From Pseudozyma flocculosa PF-1 (taxonomy: Eukaryota > Basidiomycota > Ustilaginomycetes > Ustilaginales > Ustilaginaceae): 64,000 bases of DNA. Positions 54,301 to 63,930 of the stretch are shown here, one piece after another (position 1 is the first letter of the stretch; the number at the start of each line of letters is the position of its first letter). A program made the position numbers and the translations under genes. The notes under the pieces are model-generated. The model was given only the letters and a program-made list of their open reading frames with translations, ran no database searches and was not told where the DNA came from. Location: assembly GCF_000417875.1 (NCBI RefSeq), contig NW_006920882.1, forward strand, positions 455,650-519,649. The letters run 5' to 3'.

Positions 54301-55573
54301 CGAGACAAGGCCGAGGAGGGTCGTCTTGCGGTGAAGCAGGCGTCCACAGCGATCACCAGCGGAGCGGAACGCTACGCAGCCGAAACCGCCGAGCAGATCG
54401 ACGCGGAGCTGGAAGGGGTTACCGCGGCCTGCACGCAGCTTGGCAGTCTGATGGACCGAGGTGGGTGTCCTAGTCCGAAGCACAGCAGGTGTTCCCTTGC
54501 CTGCCGTATGCTGACCAGTTGTTTCCTCGTGCTTCGTCTGGCCCTCCGTACCATCTGTGCCGACAGCTCGCCAGGAGGTCGCCTACGGCGCCAAGCGTAG
54601 CAGCAAGAAGATCAAGCTGCTAACGGGCGAGGTGACCGAAGCTTTCGACGCTGTGCGAAAGGATGTTCGCTCCACGGCCGACCACATTGCCTCGACCCAC
54701 CAAGTCGCGGTCAAGTCGGTGAGTCTGACTCTTCTGTTCTGTCCGCGGGCGCTACGCGCGGACCCATGACCTCGACCGACCCGCAACTGACACCACGCAT
54801 CCTTCCTCATCACGCAGGTTGAAGAACAGCGCACTGCCTCCTTCGCCTTTCTGGGCGGAGCCGCCAGCCACTTGTCAAGCATGCGAGCCGAGTCGCGCCT
54901 CTACCTCACCAAGCGTTTCCAAGAGGACATTCCGACAGGGGAGACGCCCAAGAAGCGTCAGTGGTCGTTTCCGCAAAAGTGGGACCTAGTCCCCTCGAGG
55001 CGGGACGAGGCCATCAAAACTGGCCGCCTCTTGAACCCCAACGGCGAGCTCAGCATGCAGGAGGAGGCCGAGGTGCCAGGTGACGAGGCCGAGGTCGAGA
55101 GGGAGGTGACGTTGGATGCGGCCTCAATCAACGCGGCGCTGAACCCGACCGAAGGACCTTCACGCTCGGCATCGCGCGCATCCACTGCCGTGTCGAGCAT
55201 TTCGGCCAGCTCTGATGAGATCTCCGCTCCCCCTGCGGATGGCATCGACGTCTCCACCGCCGCCGCCGCCGCCGCCCACGACGACGACGATGATGCCGAC
55301 GCTGACGAGAGTGACGCCGGCGACAGCAGCAACAAGGCGACGGCAAGGACCTCGAGACGTACGAGGCCCCTCCAGGAGCTGCCCTATGGCCGCAACGCAA
55401 TCCTGACGCCATCAGCGAGCAGCGAAATGCTCGACGCCGGAAAGGCGCTCAAGGTCGAAGAGGTCATCACTAATGCCAAGGCAAACCAACCCTTGCCTTC
55501 GACGCGGACGCGGCCAAAGCGCGCCGCGGCACTGCAGACGCCCGCGACGTCGAGCAAGCGCACGCGGCACTGA
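51349..55573 (+). CDS. Kinesin-5 (BimC/Eg5/Cin8 type), 5 exons
   Basis: Plus-end-directed tetrameric mitotic kinesin that slides antiparallel microtubules to form the bipolar spindle. Exons are 51349-51923, 52040-52447, 52584-54460, 54567-54718 and 54818-55573, giving 1255 aa. A Ser/Ala-rich N-terminus of about 80 residues leads to the motor: '[15 protein letters not shown]', P-loop '[16 protein letters not shown]', '[14 protein letters not shown]', switch I '[16 protein letters not shown]', switch II '[26 protein letters not shown]' and '[19 protein letters not shown]'. Motor motifs are intact across introns 1 and 2. The neck linker '[16 protein letters not shown]' and about 600 residues of coiled coil follow. 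The BimC box '[14 protein letters not shown]' near residue 1045 holds the Cdk1-type Thr-Pro site that directs kinesin-5 to spindles. Intron 3 uses a GTGGGT donor. A Ser/Pro/Gln-rich insertion lies in loop 8. Confidence 0.95.
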
Positions 55574-55990
55574 GCTTGTCCTCCGCTGCACCTTCCCCTC
55601 AATCCCCTCGAGCGCCGCCCATGTCGGCTTGTACCTCTTCCGGTCATAGTGGCCTCTCTTCGGCGTGGACTCTGATTGTTGCGCGCGGCGACCGATTCGC
55701 AATTGCCCAGCACCTCTCAGTCCCCGCGGGGTCCCACCTCCCTCGACCTATTGCCATTGGATCCGGTCTCGGTAGACGCTCGGAATTCCTCCTCAGCCCC
55801 CGTCGCTTTGCTGCCTGTACTTCTGATATACCCCGCGCCGGATCTCGCCCTCAAAGATCGCCGGTCTGCCCTTGAACGGAGCCAGTATGGCTCTGTGTGA
55901 TTGTTCCACGCTGCCAAGCAAAGGATTGGCTCGCATGCGAACCTGTGACGATGTGGTGACGAAGTGCTGCTATCAGACTGTGAGCAGTTG
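55574..55990. other. Intergenic between convergent kinesin-5 and SAICAR synthetase
   Basis: About 420 bases of 3' flanks; nothing else recognised. Confidence 0.5.
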
Positions 55991-57175
55991 TCACTGCGGG
56001 AACTTTGACCCGGTGATCATCTCGTAGGCGTCGCGGTATTTTTGCTCGGTGGCCTTGACGACGTCGTCGGGCAGAGTGACGGGTACGCCCTGGTCTGCGG
56101 CCTTGTCAAGCCCGTTGGATCTGAGCCAGTCTCGCACGTACTGCTTGTCGAAGCTGCCCTGTGACCGGCCTGGCTGGTAGTCGGCGGCGGACCAGAACCT
56201 CGAGCTGTCCGGGGTGAGCACCTCGTCGACGAGGATCATGTGCTGCTCGGACGACGCAGGTGTCGACGTGGACGATGCAGGGACCAGTCCGAATTCGAAC
56301 TTGGTGTCGGCCAGGATGATGCCACGAGAGCGAGCGTGCGAGGCGGCCTTGGAATAGAGGGCCACGGCCGCCGACGACATCTCTTTCGCGCGCTTCTCGC
56401 CGATGATGTCGTTGACTGAGGTGCGGGCAGGCGGGAACGGGTGCCAGAACAACGGCGTTAGAGTGTATCGGCTGACGGCGCGATCCAGACGACATGTCGA
56501 CGGTAATCTCACCTCTGTCGGGGTGGATGTTCTCGTCGTGAGCGCCCTGCTCGGCCTTTGTGCTTGGCGTGAAGATGGGTCCGCCGGGGATCTCTTGGCT
56601 CTCGACGAGACCTTCGGGCAGCTTGATGCCGTGTACGGTGCCGGACTTTTTGTACTCTGCCCATCCGGAGCCGGTAATGTAGCCGCGCACGATGGCCTCT
56701 ACGGGGAGGACCTCTGCTCTCCGCACGAGCATCGATCGGCCCTCGACTTGATCGCGCACCGGCTCGAGTTGGTCGCGCAGCTCTCTGGGAAAGTCGGCAT
56801 AGTCTGTGGCGATGATGTGGGCTTCAATGATCGAAGGGCTGAGGAGGCCGAACCAGAAGGTCGACAAGGCATGGAGGAGCTTGCCCTTGTTAGGGATGCC
56901 CTGAAGGGGAGAAGGCGACGTTGGCAGACGACGGGCGAGGGCGCCGGCAGCAAGTCGATGTCAGCGAGCTGCAGCCGCACTGGCACCGCAGAGGGCAGAG
57001 AAGGGCTCACATTCTGCAGGATGATGTCGAAGGCCGAGATGCGGTCGGTAGCCACAAAGAGGATGGCGCCAGCGTGGGGTCCGCGGTCGAGGCCGGCATC
57101 GTACACGTCGCGGACCTTGCCCTTTGCGATGAGCTTGAGGGGCAGGTTGGTGGTGGTGAGGGCGGCGTTGGACAT
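55991..57175 (-). CDS. ADE1: SAICAR synthetase (purine biosynthesis), 3 exons
   Basis: Phosphoribosylaminoimidazole-succinocarboxamide synthase. It joins aspartate to CAIR with ATP in the seventh step of de novo IMP synthesis and is cytosolic. Exons in transcription order are 57175-57011, 56900-56513 and 56415-55991, giving 325 aa, close to yeast Ade1 (306). Motifs include 'LIAKGKVRDVYDAG' (ATP loop), 'LFVATDRISAFDIILQN', 'GIPNKGKLLHALSTFWF', 'MLVRRAEVLPVEAIVRGYITGSGWAEYKKSGTVHGI', 'PIFTPSTKAEQGAHDENI', 'GIILADTKFEFG', 'HMILVDEVLTPDSSRFW' and 'QGSFDKQYVRDWL'. The order and spacing are complete, so the enzyme should be active. It lies between two mitotic kinesin genes, converging with kinesin-5 and diverging from kinesin-6. 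Confidence 0.95.
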
Positions 57176-58258
57176 GTTGGAAGCTGCTGTTTGTAGGTTG
57201 GGCTAGTGCGGCAAGACGTTATGACGGCGCGAAGAAGCAGGATGAATCTGGGACCAGGCGGGCTAAGGCTGTGGTTGTCGTGGTGGTTGGTGGCTTCCAA
57301 AGGAGCTTTCGGGCCACAGGGCGGCGGGCCCAACGCCCAAGAAGTGGAGCAGACGCACGCTCAACCTTTTGCCCAGCCTCGACGGCCTACCGACGAGTCA
57401 CCGGCCCCATCGGCTGAGACACTCGAATCGGGCCAATGCCTTTTTCGCCAATCGGGTGAGCTCCAATCGGCACGACCGGCTGTCCGTCGACCAAACCATC
57501 GATCTGGAGTCCTCGCCCAGTTCCACCTGCGTCCAGAGAGTACCTAGTCTCGAGTGTAAGAGTCTTTGATAAGAAAGACCCGGTCGATAACGTCCATGAC
57601 CCAAAGCGGGGCGCGATGCTCCCTTGGAGCTCGACGGCAACAAGCACCGGCGCAGCTCTGCCGCGGGTGGTGCGGTGCGCCTGTCACGGCCTGGCCTGGC
57701 CTGGCCTGGCCTACCCTGGCTGGCCGAGCCGACGCGCTTGGACCAAAAAACACGCCGGCGCCCGCGCTGCCTGCCCGGCCTGGCCACTGGCCCTACCTGG
57801 CCTGGCCAGACCAACACGGCGACACGGTGTTGGTTACAGGCGCCTGGAGGCCTCTGGCAGACATGCACTAGCTTGCACCCTTTTCGGCTGCAGCTCGATA
57901 CTTTGGCCAGAAAGACGGAGCACGTCTCCACCCTTTTCTCCAGTCGTCGACCATCTCGACTCCCGGCCCCCAATCCACCGACCCCATCTCCCACACACCG
58001 TCCCGACGGCGACCCCCAAACGTGCCCGCCTTCTCACAAAGAGCCTTCTCTTTTTCGCCAACGCTCTCCTGATCGGTCCCATATCACACTCGTCCAGTAG
58101 GCGACGCTGATCCGGGCCTCTTCCCTTTGCAGGTCTCGCCTCAGGCATACATCGGCAGGCGCCGGTTTTGAAGCGCCCCCGACGGCAACAGCATCGACCT
58201 TACCCAGACCGTTGAGGTCAATCGCCCCTCGCGCGTCGCAACGTCGAGCTCCGCCACC
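57176..58258. other. Divergent promoter, SAICAR synthetase / kinesin-6
   Basis: About 1.08 kb. It contains a (GGCCT)5 tract at about 57688-57712 followed by further 'cctggc' variants to 57810, presumably a minisatellite. C-rich sequence leads into the kinesin-6 start. Open frames through it show no conserved features. Confidence 0.5.
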
Positions 58259-61200
58259 ATGCCGCCAAAGTCGCCCCAGCTCGACGACGCCGTCGAAGCG
58301 ACTCCACGCGCTCGCATGACCAGGTCCGCCCTGTCCCGAGGCAGCCTCGCCAGCGCAGCCACCTCGAGCAATCGCCCTTCCTCCGTCGTCGTCGACCTGA
58401 CCGGTCACCCAGTCGCGGTGCCTCACAGCGCCGGCACCCCCTCTCGCCCCAACAATGAGTCCCTCCGCACCGGCAGAGACAGCTCCCGTAGTCAGTCGTC
58501 CTCCAACATCACCGTCGAGGTACCCGTCCCGCGTTCGAAAATCGGGCGCCCGCCCTCGAAGCTCGCATCGTCCCAGTCCATGTCCAAGCTGCGCAAGAGG
58601 ACGGACGAGACGCCCGCGAGTGCCGCCTCTACTGCCCGCGCTCGCACACAATCTAGCATATCCCATCTTCGCACCCCTTCGTCCGCTACCCACAGCGTCC
58701 GGTCTAGCCTCGCATCGACGAACAACGAGGACACGAGTGGCTACGCAGACTGCGAGCCAATCAAGGTGAGCGCCGCATCAAGAGCCCGACTCCTACCTGC
58801 ACTGCGTCCTGCCCGTCTCGACTGACACGGAAGGTCGCTTTCTGAATACACTCTGTCCATCCGTCAAAGACTTATCTGCGCATCAGGCCGCCGCAGGAGA
58901 ATGCCAAACGGGAGCAAGCTAGCCCGTACATTGAGGTCGTCAGCGACACAGAAGTCCTCATGCATCCCCCAAAGGAGGTGAGCTCCGATTTCCGCCGCGG
59001 ATTTGCGCGCACCGCGCCCTTCCCGGACTCCTCTTGACAGCATCCTTTCTTCAATGTCGCGTGTTCAAACGGGGTCCTCCTCAAACAACACCGCAGGCCG
59101 ACTTGACCAACGCCCGGACCGCAGCCCGAGCTCGCACGCACAGCACCGCGTCTGCGACCAAGTACATCTTCTCAAAGGTGTTTCCTCCTGACACGGCATC
59201 TCCAAAAGGCCCCGACGCGCAGCGAGACTCCGGGCAAGCCGCTTTTTTCCGCGACACGACGCTGCCCATGGTCGAAGACCTTCTCAACGGACAAAGCGGC
59301 TTGATCTTCACCTACGGCGTGACCAATAGCGGCAAAAGCTACACTGTCATGGGCAGTGGAGGGCCGGGCGAGGCTGGCATCCTACCTCGTACGCTCGACG
59401 TCATCTTCAACAGCATCAAGGGGTTGGAGAGCAAGACGGATGTAGGTCGTCGCCTCTCGCTACGCTTGGACAAGACGTAGACGTTCGCAGCCCTTTTGAC
59501 CTCATCCTGCCCGCGTCTCCCTCCTGCTCGCCACGTCATACCACAGATCCGTCCGATCGGCCTTTCGGGTATCGAGCGTGTCGACGCGTCAAAAGGCGCA
59601 GCGACGCACCCGGCCTCGGTTGGGATCGATCCCTTCTTGGTGCCTGGCCTCACGAAAAAGCTTTTCGACAGGGCAACATCACGCTCGCTCAAGGTTCTCA
59701 AGGCGCACGACCACGACAGCACCAAGCTGCCTGTGGACCGCAACCAACGCTACAGCGTTTGGGTCAGCTACGTCGAGGTTTACAACGAGAAACTGTTCGA
59801 TCTGCTCGATGGACCGCCGAGGAGCAACGCTGGATCCAGCAGCGGCCTGGCGCGATCCGAAAGCACGCGCGGATCAAACTGGAGCATTGCCACGACAGCC
59901 GCTGGAAGCAGCGACGCTGCTGGCAATTACACGCTGAAGCGCAGGGCCCTGTCGCTCAAGGGTGATTCCAACGTTCCGGGCAAGTACGTCGCAGGACTAA
60001 GGGAGGTCAAAGTCAACAGCGCGACTGAGGCGCGAGATTTCCTGGTCCGGGGACAGGAGAACCGCGCTGTGTTTGGGACGAACGCGAACCGTGTCAGCTC
60101 GCGGAGCCATGGCATCTTCACAATCAAGCTGATCCGTGAGCACGGCGGCGTGCAATATCTGCAAAACGAAGGCGACGGCGATCTCAGCTCGGGCTCTTAC
60201 AACGTCGCCAGGCTCAGCATCGTCGACCTTGCCGGCAGCGAGAGGCTTGCCAACACCGGCTTGACATCGGGCGATCGGCTCAAGGAGGCCGGCAACATCA
60301 ACAAGAGCCTCATGGTTCTCGGGCAGTGCTTCGAGATACTGAGGCAGAATCAGAGCAGAGCCTCGTTCGCGCAAGACGCCGTCGAAGGGCCGATGTTTCT
60401 GTCGACAAGCCAGCCTCGCCTTCCGACGGCAGCCAGCAGCACACCACCAAAGAAGAGGCAAAGCCTCGTGCCCTTCCGCCATTCTAAACTCACCGAGCTC
60501 TTTCAGAACTTCCTTGCCGGAGAGGGTAAGACCGTGATGATTGTCAACGCCAACCCGTACGACACCGGTTTCGACGAGAACTCGCACGTCATGAAGTTTA
60601 GCGCCGTGGCGAAAGAGGTCGGCACGACCCGCGCCGAGCCTGCAAAAGCCAAAGCGATGCCCCGGAAAGCCATGGAGGTCGAGGTGCCTCCGCCAAAGCC
60701 CGTCAAGCGCGGTCCTGGTCGTCCTCGAAAAGGGGCACCTCGCGACAGCCAGCGCGATACTCACGCCTCGGAACTGAGCGAAGTTCGAGACATCACAATT
60801 GTCGAAGGTGGGCCCGCCGATTTGATCCGATCTACGATTGCAGCTCGACGCCATCTGACGCCCCAAGCCCTTCTTACTCCTTCGCCCAACGGTTCATTCG
60901 TAGTTGACGAGTCCGACGACGAGGACGAGAGCGATCCGTTCGTCGACATGCTCGTCGAGAAGCACGAGGAGTTGCGCCAAAAGGTGAGGAGGAGGCCGCA
61001 TGTCCCTTCGTGACAGTGCGACTCGGATTCTCACTGCAATCCATCTTTCCTGGACTCGTACCACCGCAGCTCTACGCATCTGAATTGCGTTGCGCCCTCA
61101 TCGAAAAGGAGATTCGTGAGGAAATGGCCGACGAGATGGAGCAGCGGCTACTGGAAATGCAGTCGAGGTACAATCAGAGGCTTGCCGAGGACGTAAGTTG

Positions 61201-62185
61201 GAACAGATGACATAACTCCTTGGGCTTGACGCCGGAAGCACGGCTAACCAGCGCTCCTACTTTGCCCTCCTCTTGCAGGCTGAGCAAAACGAGCAGTTCG
61301 TCAACCGAAAGATCGACCTGCTGGTGCGATCGAGCATGGCCCAAGAGAAGCAGGTCGGCGCCAGCAAGCCCGACAGCGACGACTCTGAGCTCAGTGAGCT
61401 ATCCAGCAGTGGGGGCAGCGACCTTGACGATGACGAGCAGGGTACAAGCAGGGCCAATGGCCGCCAAGGCAGTAGCGAAAGCGACAGTGGCGAAGACGAG
61501 GATCAGAGCGTGATCGTCCGGCAGAGCCAGGCGCTGGACGGAAACGGCGAGAGCGAGAGCGACGACGATGGCGTCGAAGCGGAAGCCAACAGCGACGAGA
61601 GCGACCAAGATGACGATGAGGAAGACGAGGATGAGGTGGAAAACGAGCTCGAGCTCGCGGCTACCCGTGGCAACAAGAAGCAACCACGTCCGGTGTCGGA
61701 TTCGGACTCTTCCTTTGCGAGTGAAGCATCCAGCGACGAGGCGCAACATCGGCCAAGCAAGAGGAGAACATCCAACCCCACGACAAAGACCAAGACCAAG
61801 GCTCGCAGCAGTCGAACCAGTACCAACACCGGCCGGAGCGGCCGCGGAGCCCTGACCCGGACGCCCCTGTGGGAACGCAACCAAGACGCCTCGACCATTG
61901 CTCTCAGCGACATGAGTGATGCCAGCATGATCGCCGAGGATTGCGTGACACCCAAGCCCAAGAGGTAAGTGCCCGCAGCGCCGTTCGTGATCAAGCGCGG
62001 ACCTTGTAAGCTGAATCGCAATTGCCGCTGCGTCCGTGACATGACTCTCTTACAGGAAGCTTCGCAAGAAGGCAGCAGTGCAGGAGGACGACATGGTGGA
62101 CCAGATTGGCGATTCCAGCGTTGTCGAGATTGCTCATCCCACCGGCCTTACGACGCTTCTGAAGTCTCGCCGATCCGTACGTTAG
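58259..62185 (+). CDS. Kinesin-6 (MKLP/KIF20-23 type), 7 exons
   Basis: Plus-end kinesin of the kinesin-6 class, which in other organisms bundles central-spindle microtubules and supports cytokinesis. Exons are 58259-58765, 58870-58977, 59097-59441, 59547-60983, 61070-61192, 61279-61964 and 62056-62185, giving 1111 aa. A Ser/Thr/Arg-rich N-terminus of about 165 residues precedes the motor: 'TYLRIRPP', the class-typical P-loop 'TYGVTNSGKSYTVMG', 'ILPRTLDVIFNSI', then the long loop-6 insertion typical of kinesin-6 (about residues 325-375). 'VWVSYVEVYNEKLFDLLD', 'NRVSSRSHGIFTIKL', 'LSIVDLAGSERLANTG', 'LKEAGNINKSLMVLGQC' and 'VPFRHSKLTELFQNFLAGEGKTVMIVN' follow. After the motor come an AT-hook-like 'KRGPGRPRKG', a short coiled coil (EKEIREEMADEMEQRLLEMQSRYNQRL), a long acidic/Ser tail and a basic C-terminus. 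Mammalian classes cannot be told apart reliably here. Confidence 0.92.
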
Positions 62186-62300
62186 AACTCCTGCAATGGG
62201 CCCGTCATACGGCCGCCCATCCCATCGCCGAAGCCAGTGTCAGACGTGTCGAATTAGCGAGCTCTGAAAAGGTCAAGAAAAGAGTTTGCGACACACACAT

Positions 62301-62488
62301 TCATAGCTAGCAGCAGGGCCAACCTACGATCTGCCAGATCGTAGGTAGGCGTAGCCAGTCTACGATTTTCATATCGTAGGAGATCCTTCTACACAAACGA
62401 TTTATGAATCCAGACAAGTTGTGCGGATTTCAGATTGTTCCCTGGCTACAATATCCAGATTGTAGCTACCTAAGACTTTCAGACTTAG
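62301..62488. repeat. Palindrome-bearing repeat element, copy 1
   Basis: Begins 'tcatagctagcagcagggcc', the same 20 bases as copy 2, and carries four short palindromes in series: 62322-62346 (11-bp arms, CCTACGATCT core, GCC loop), 62360-62379, 62446-62465 and 62470-62488 (5-bp arms). Between the second and third it shares 'ccttctacacaaac' with copy 2. No open frame of note. Confidence 0.8.
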
Positions 62489-62501
62489 CCAGGGAACAAT
62501 C
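62433..62501. repeat. 16-bp perfect inverted repeat around palindromes 3 and 4
   Basis: GATTGTTCCCTGGCTA at 62433-62448 is matched by its exact reverse complement at 62486-62501, with a 37-base spacer holding most of two smaller palindromes. It could form a large stem, or mark the edge of an insertion. Confidence 0.85.
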
Positions 62502-62797
62502 AGAATGCAAGTCATTTGTCACCCAGACATGTAGGTGAGTTGTGACCAGCTGGGCTCAAGCGCGTGATGCCAGAGCTTGTAACTGACCATGCTCTCCATT
62601 TGCTGCACCTTTGTCCACCTCTGCTTCCGTTCCTGCTTGCTCCTTACCACCTTGCCCCATCGCCCTGGGCTTCTTAACAATTGTTGTCTGCCACCGCCGC
62701 TGCCGCTGCCACCACCCTCACATGGGCTTTCCCCCTGCTGCCACACGTGCCCTGCTGTGACATAGGTGCAACTTGACAGGTGTACCATAGTGCAATT

Positions 62798-63298
62798 CAT
62801 AGCTAGCAGCAGGGCCTACCTACGATTTTTCAGATCATAGGTAGGCGTAGCCAATATACAATTTTCAGATCGTAGGTAGGCCTTCTACACAAACAATTTC
62901 TGGATGCAGACAGGCCGTGCCGATTTTTAGATTGTATACTGTTAGGCCCTTGGGGTGCTGGTAACCGTGGGACGGCCGTGGGCAGTTGAAGCTTGCGCAG
63001 AGAGGTCAAGGGTGTTCCCGCGGGGCGTAGGAGAGGTTATCGATGCTGTAATGTTCTCTAACTAGGAGAGGATATAGTACATTCGATGGGGGACCCCCAC
63101 GGGGCCCACCTGTCTTGTCCTTCTTCTTATACGGCCCCCATGGGCTGGCCTGGGGCTGGTGGCCGGCTGTGGCACTGGCCGACCTCGGATCCGCCTTCCG
63201 CGGCCCCGTGGCACCTCCCTGCCCACGGTCGTAACATATACTAGCTACAATTTTCAGATCGTAGTTAGACCGGTCTACCTACGTTTTTCAGATTGTAG
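62798..63298. repeat. Palindrome-bearing repeat element, copy 2 (split by LTR)
   Basis: Diverged direct copy of the element at 62301-62488, interrupted by a 297-bp LTR. Left part 62798-62939 and right part 63242-63298 align in order with copy 1. Its four palindromes lie at about 62820-62840, 62856-62875, 63245-63264 and 63279-63298, in the same order as in copy 1. Confidence 0.78.
62940..63236. mobile_element. Solo LTR of a retrotransposon with 5-bp target duplication
   Basis: 297 bases with matching inverted ends TGTTA...TAACA. They are flanked on both sides by the same five bases TATAC (62935-62939 and 63237-63241), a textbook integrase target-site duplication. It contains a 'gatatagtac' TATA-like patch (63071-63080). 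No internal retrotransposon sequence, primer-binding site or coding remnant adjoins either end, so this is a solo LTR left by recombination. Removing it rejoins the two halves of the host repeat in register. Copia versus Gypsy cannot be told from the LTR alone. Confidence 0.88.
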
Positions 63299-63693
63299 CT
63301 CAGATACAACAGAAATGCAGGCTACAATCAATTCAACCCCATACTAGCTTTAGTTGCAAGATTAGTATCTATGCTACTAAAACTACGATACTGCTGCCAG
63401 GGCAAACAAATGACTGCAGAGCGCAGAAGGAAATGGAGGTGGAGAGAGTAGGCAGAAAGAGGAAATGAGGCAGATACCGAGGCCATTGTCAGCATCGTCA
63501 ACTGGCGGCAGCACCTGCGCCAGCAAGGAGGCACTCACAGTGAGGGCAGGCTGGGGTCGGCGTTGATCGGTGGTGGCAGCAGCATGTTCATGCAGGGCAT
63601 GGCGCGGTGCGGAGAGAGCAGTCACAGACCTGAGGAAGGGGGCTACAGGGAAGGAGCAGACTCATAGCTAGCGTCAAAGGACAGGTGGTTTTT
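63299..63693. other. Spacer between palindromic repeat and 51-bp array
   Basis: About 395 bases without a supported gene. A further 'tcatagctagc' occurs at 63662-63672, the same start sequence as the two repeat copies, suggesting a truncated third copy. The sequence at 63420-63470 is purine-rich. Confidence 0.5.
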
Positions 63694-63930
63694 GGCCGTA
63701 CGCCAGCCTACGGCCTGAAATCGGGAGATCGGGGGACATCTACGCTAAAATTGACCGTAGGCAGCCCTGCGGCCAAAATCGGCGATCTCCTACGATAATT
63801 TTGGGCCGTAGGGCTGCCTGCGGCCGTTTTTTGAGGGGCATCTGCGGCAATTTTGGCCGTAGGGCCACCCACGGCCATTTTCTGAGGGGCAGCCACGGCA
63901 TTCCCAGCCGTAGGGTCTCGCACGGCCTGG
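63694..63930. repeat. Tandem array, about 51-bp unit, with internal palindromes
   Basis: Two clear 51-base units at 63805-63855 and 63856-63906 begin GCCGTAGGG and share 'gaggggca' and 'cggcatt/cggcaat'. A partial unit follows from 63907, and two more diverged units precede (about 63694-63804). Each unit start is an imperfect palindrome of the form GCCGTAGG-n-CCYRCGGC, for example gccgtacgccagcctacggc. Because 51 is divisible by 3, the minus strand reads as a 17-residue repeat, which is a by-product. Confidence 0.8.

Noticed and set aside
17142..62185. A secondary-metabolite or effector cluster
   Set aside because: No backbone synthase, P450, transporter set or secreted-effector run was found; all recognised genes are housekeeping.
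62301..63298. CRISPR-like array of palindromic repeats
   Set aside because: Repeats are variable, palindrome spacing is irregular, there are no uniform spacers or cas genes, and the DNA is clearly eukaryotic.
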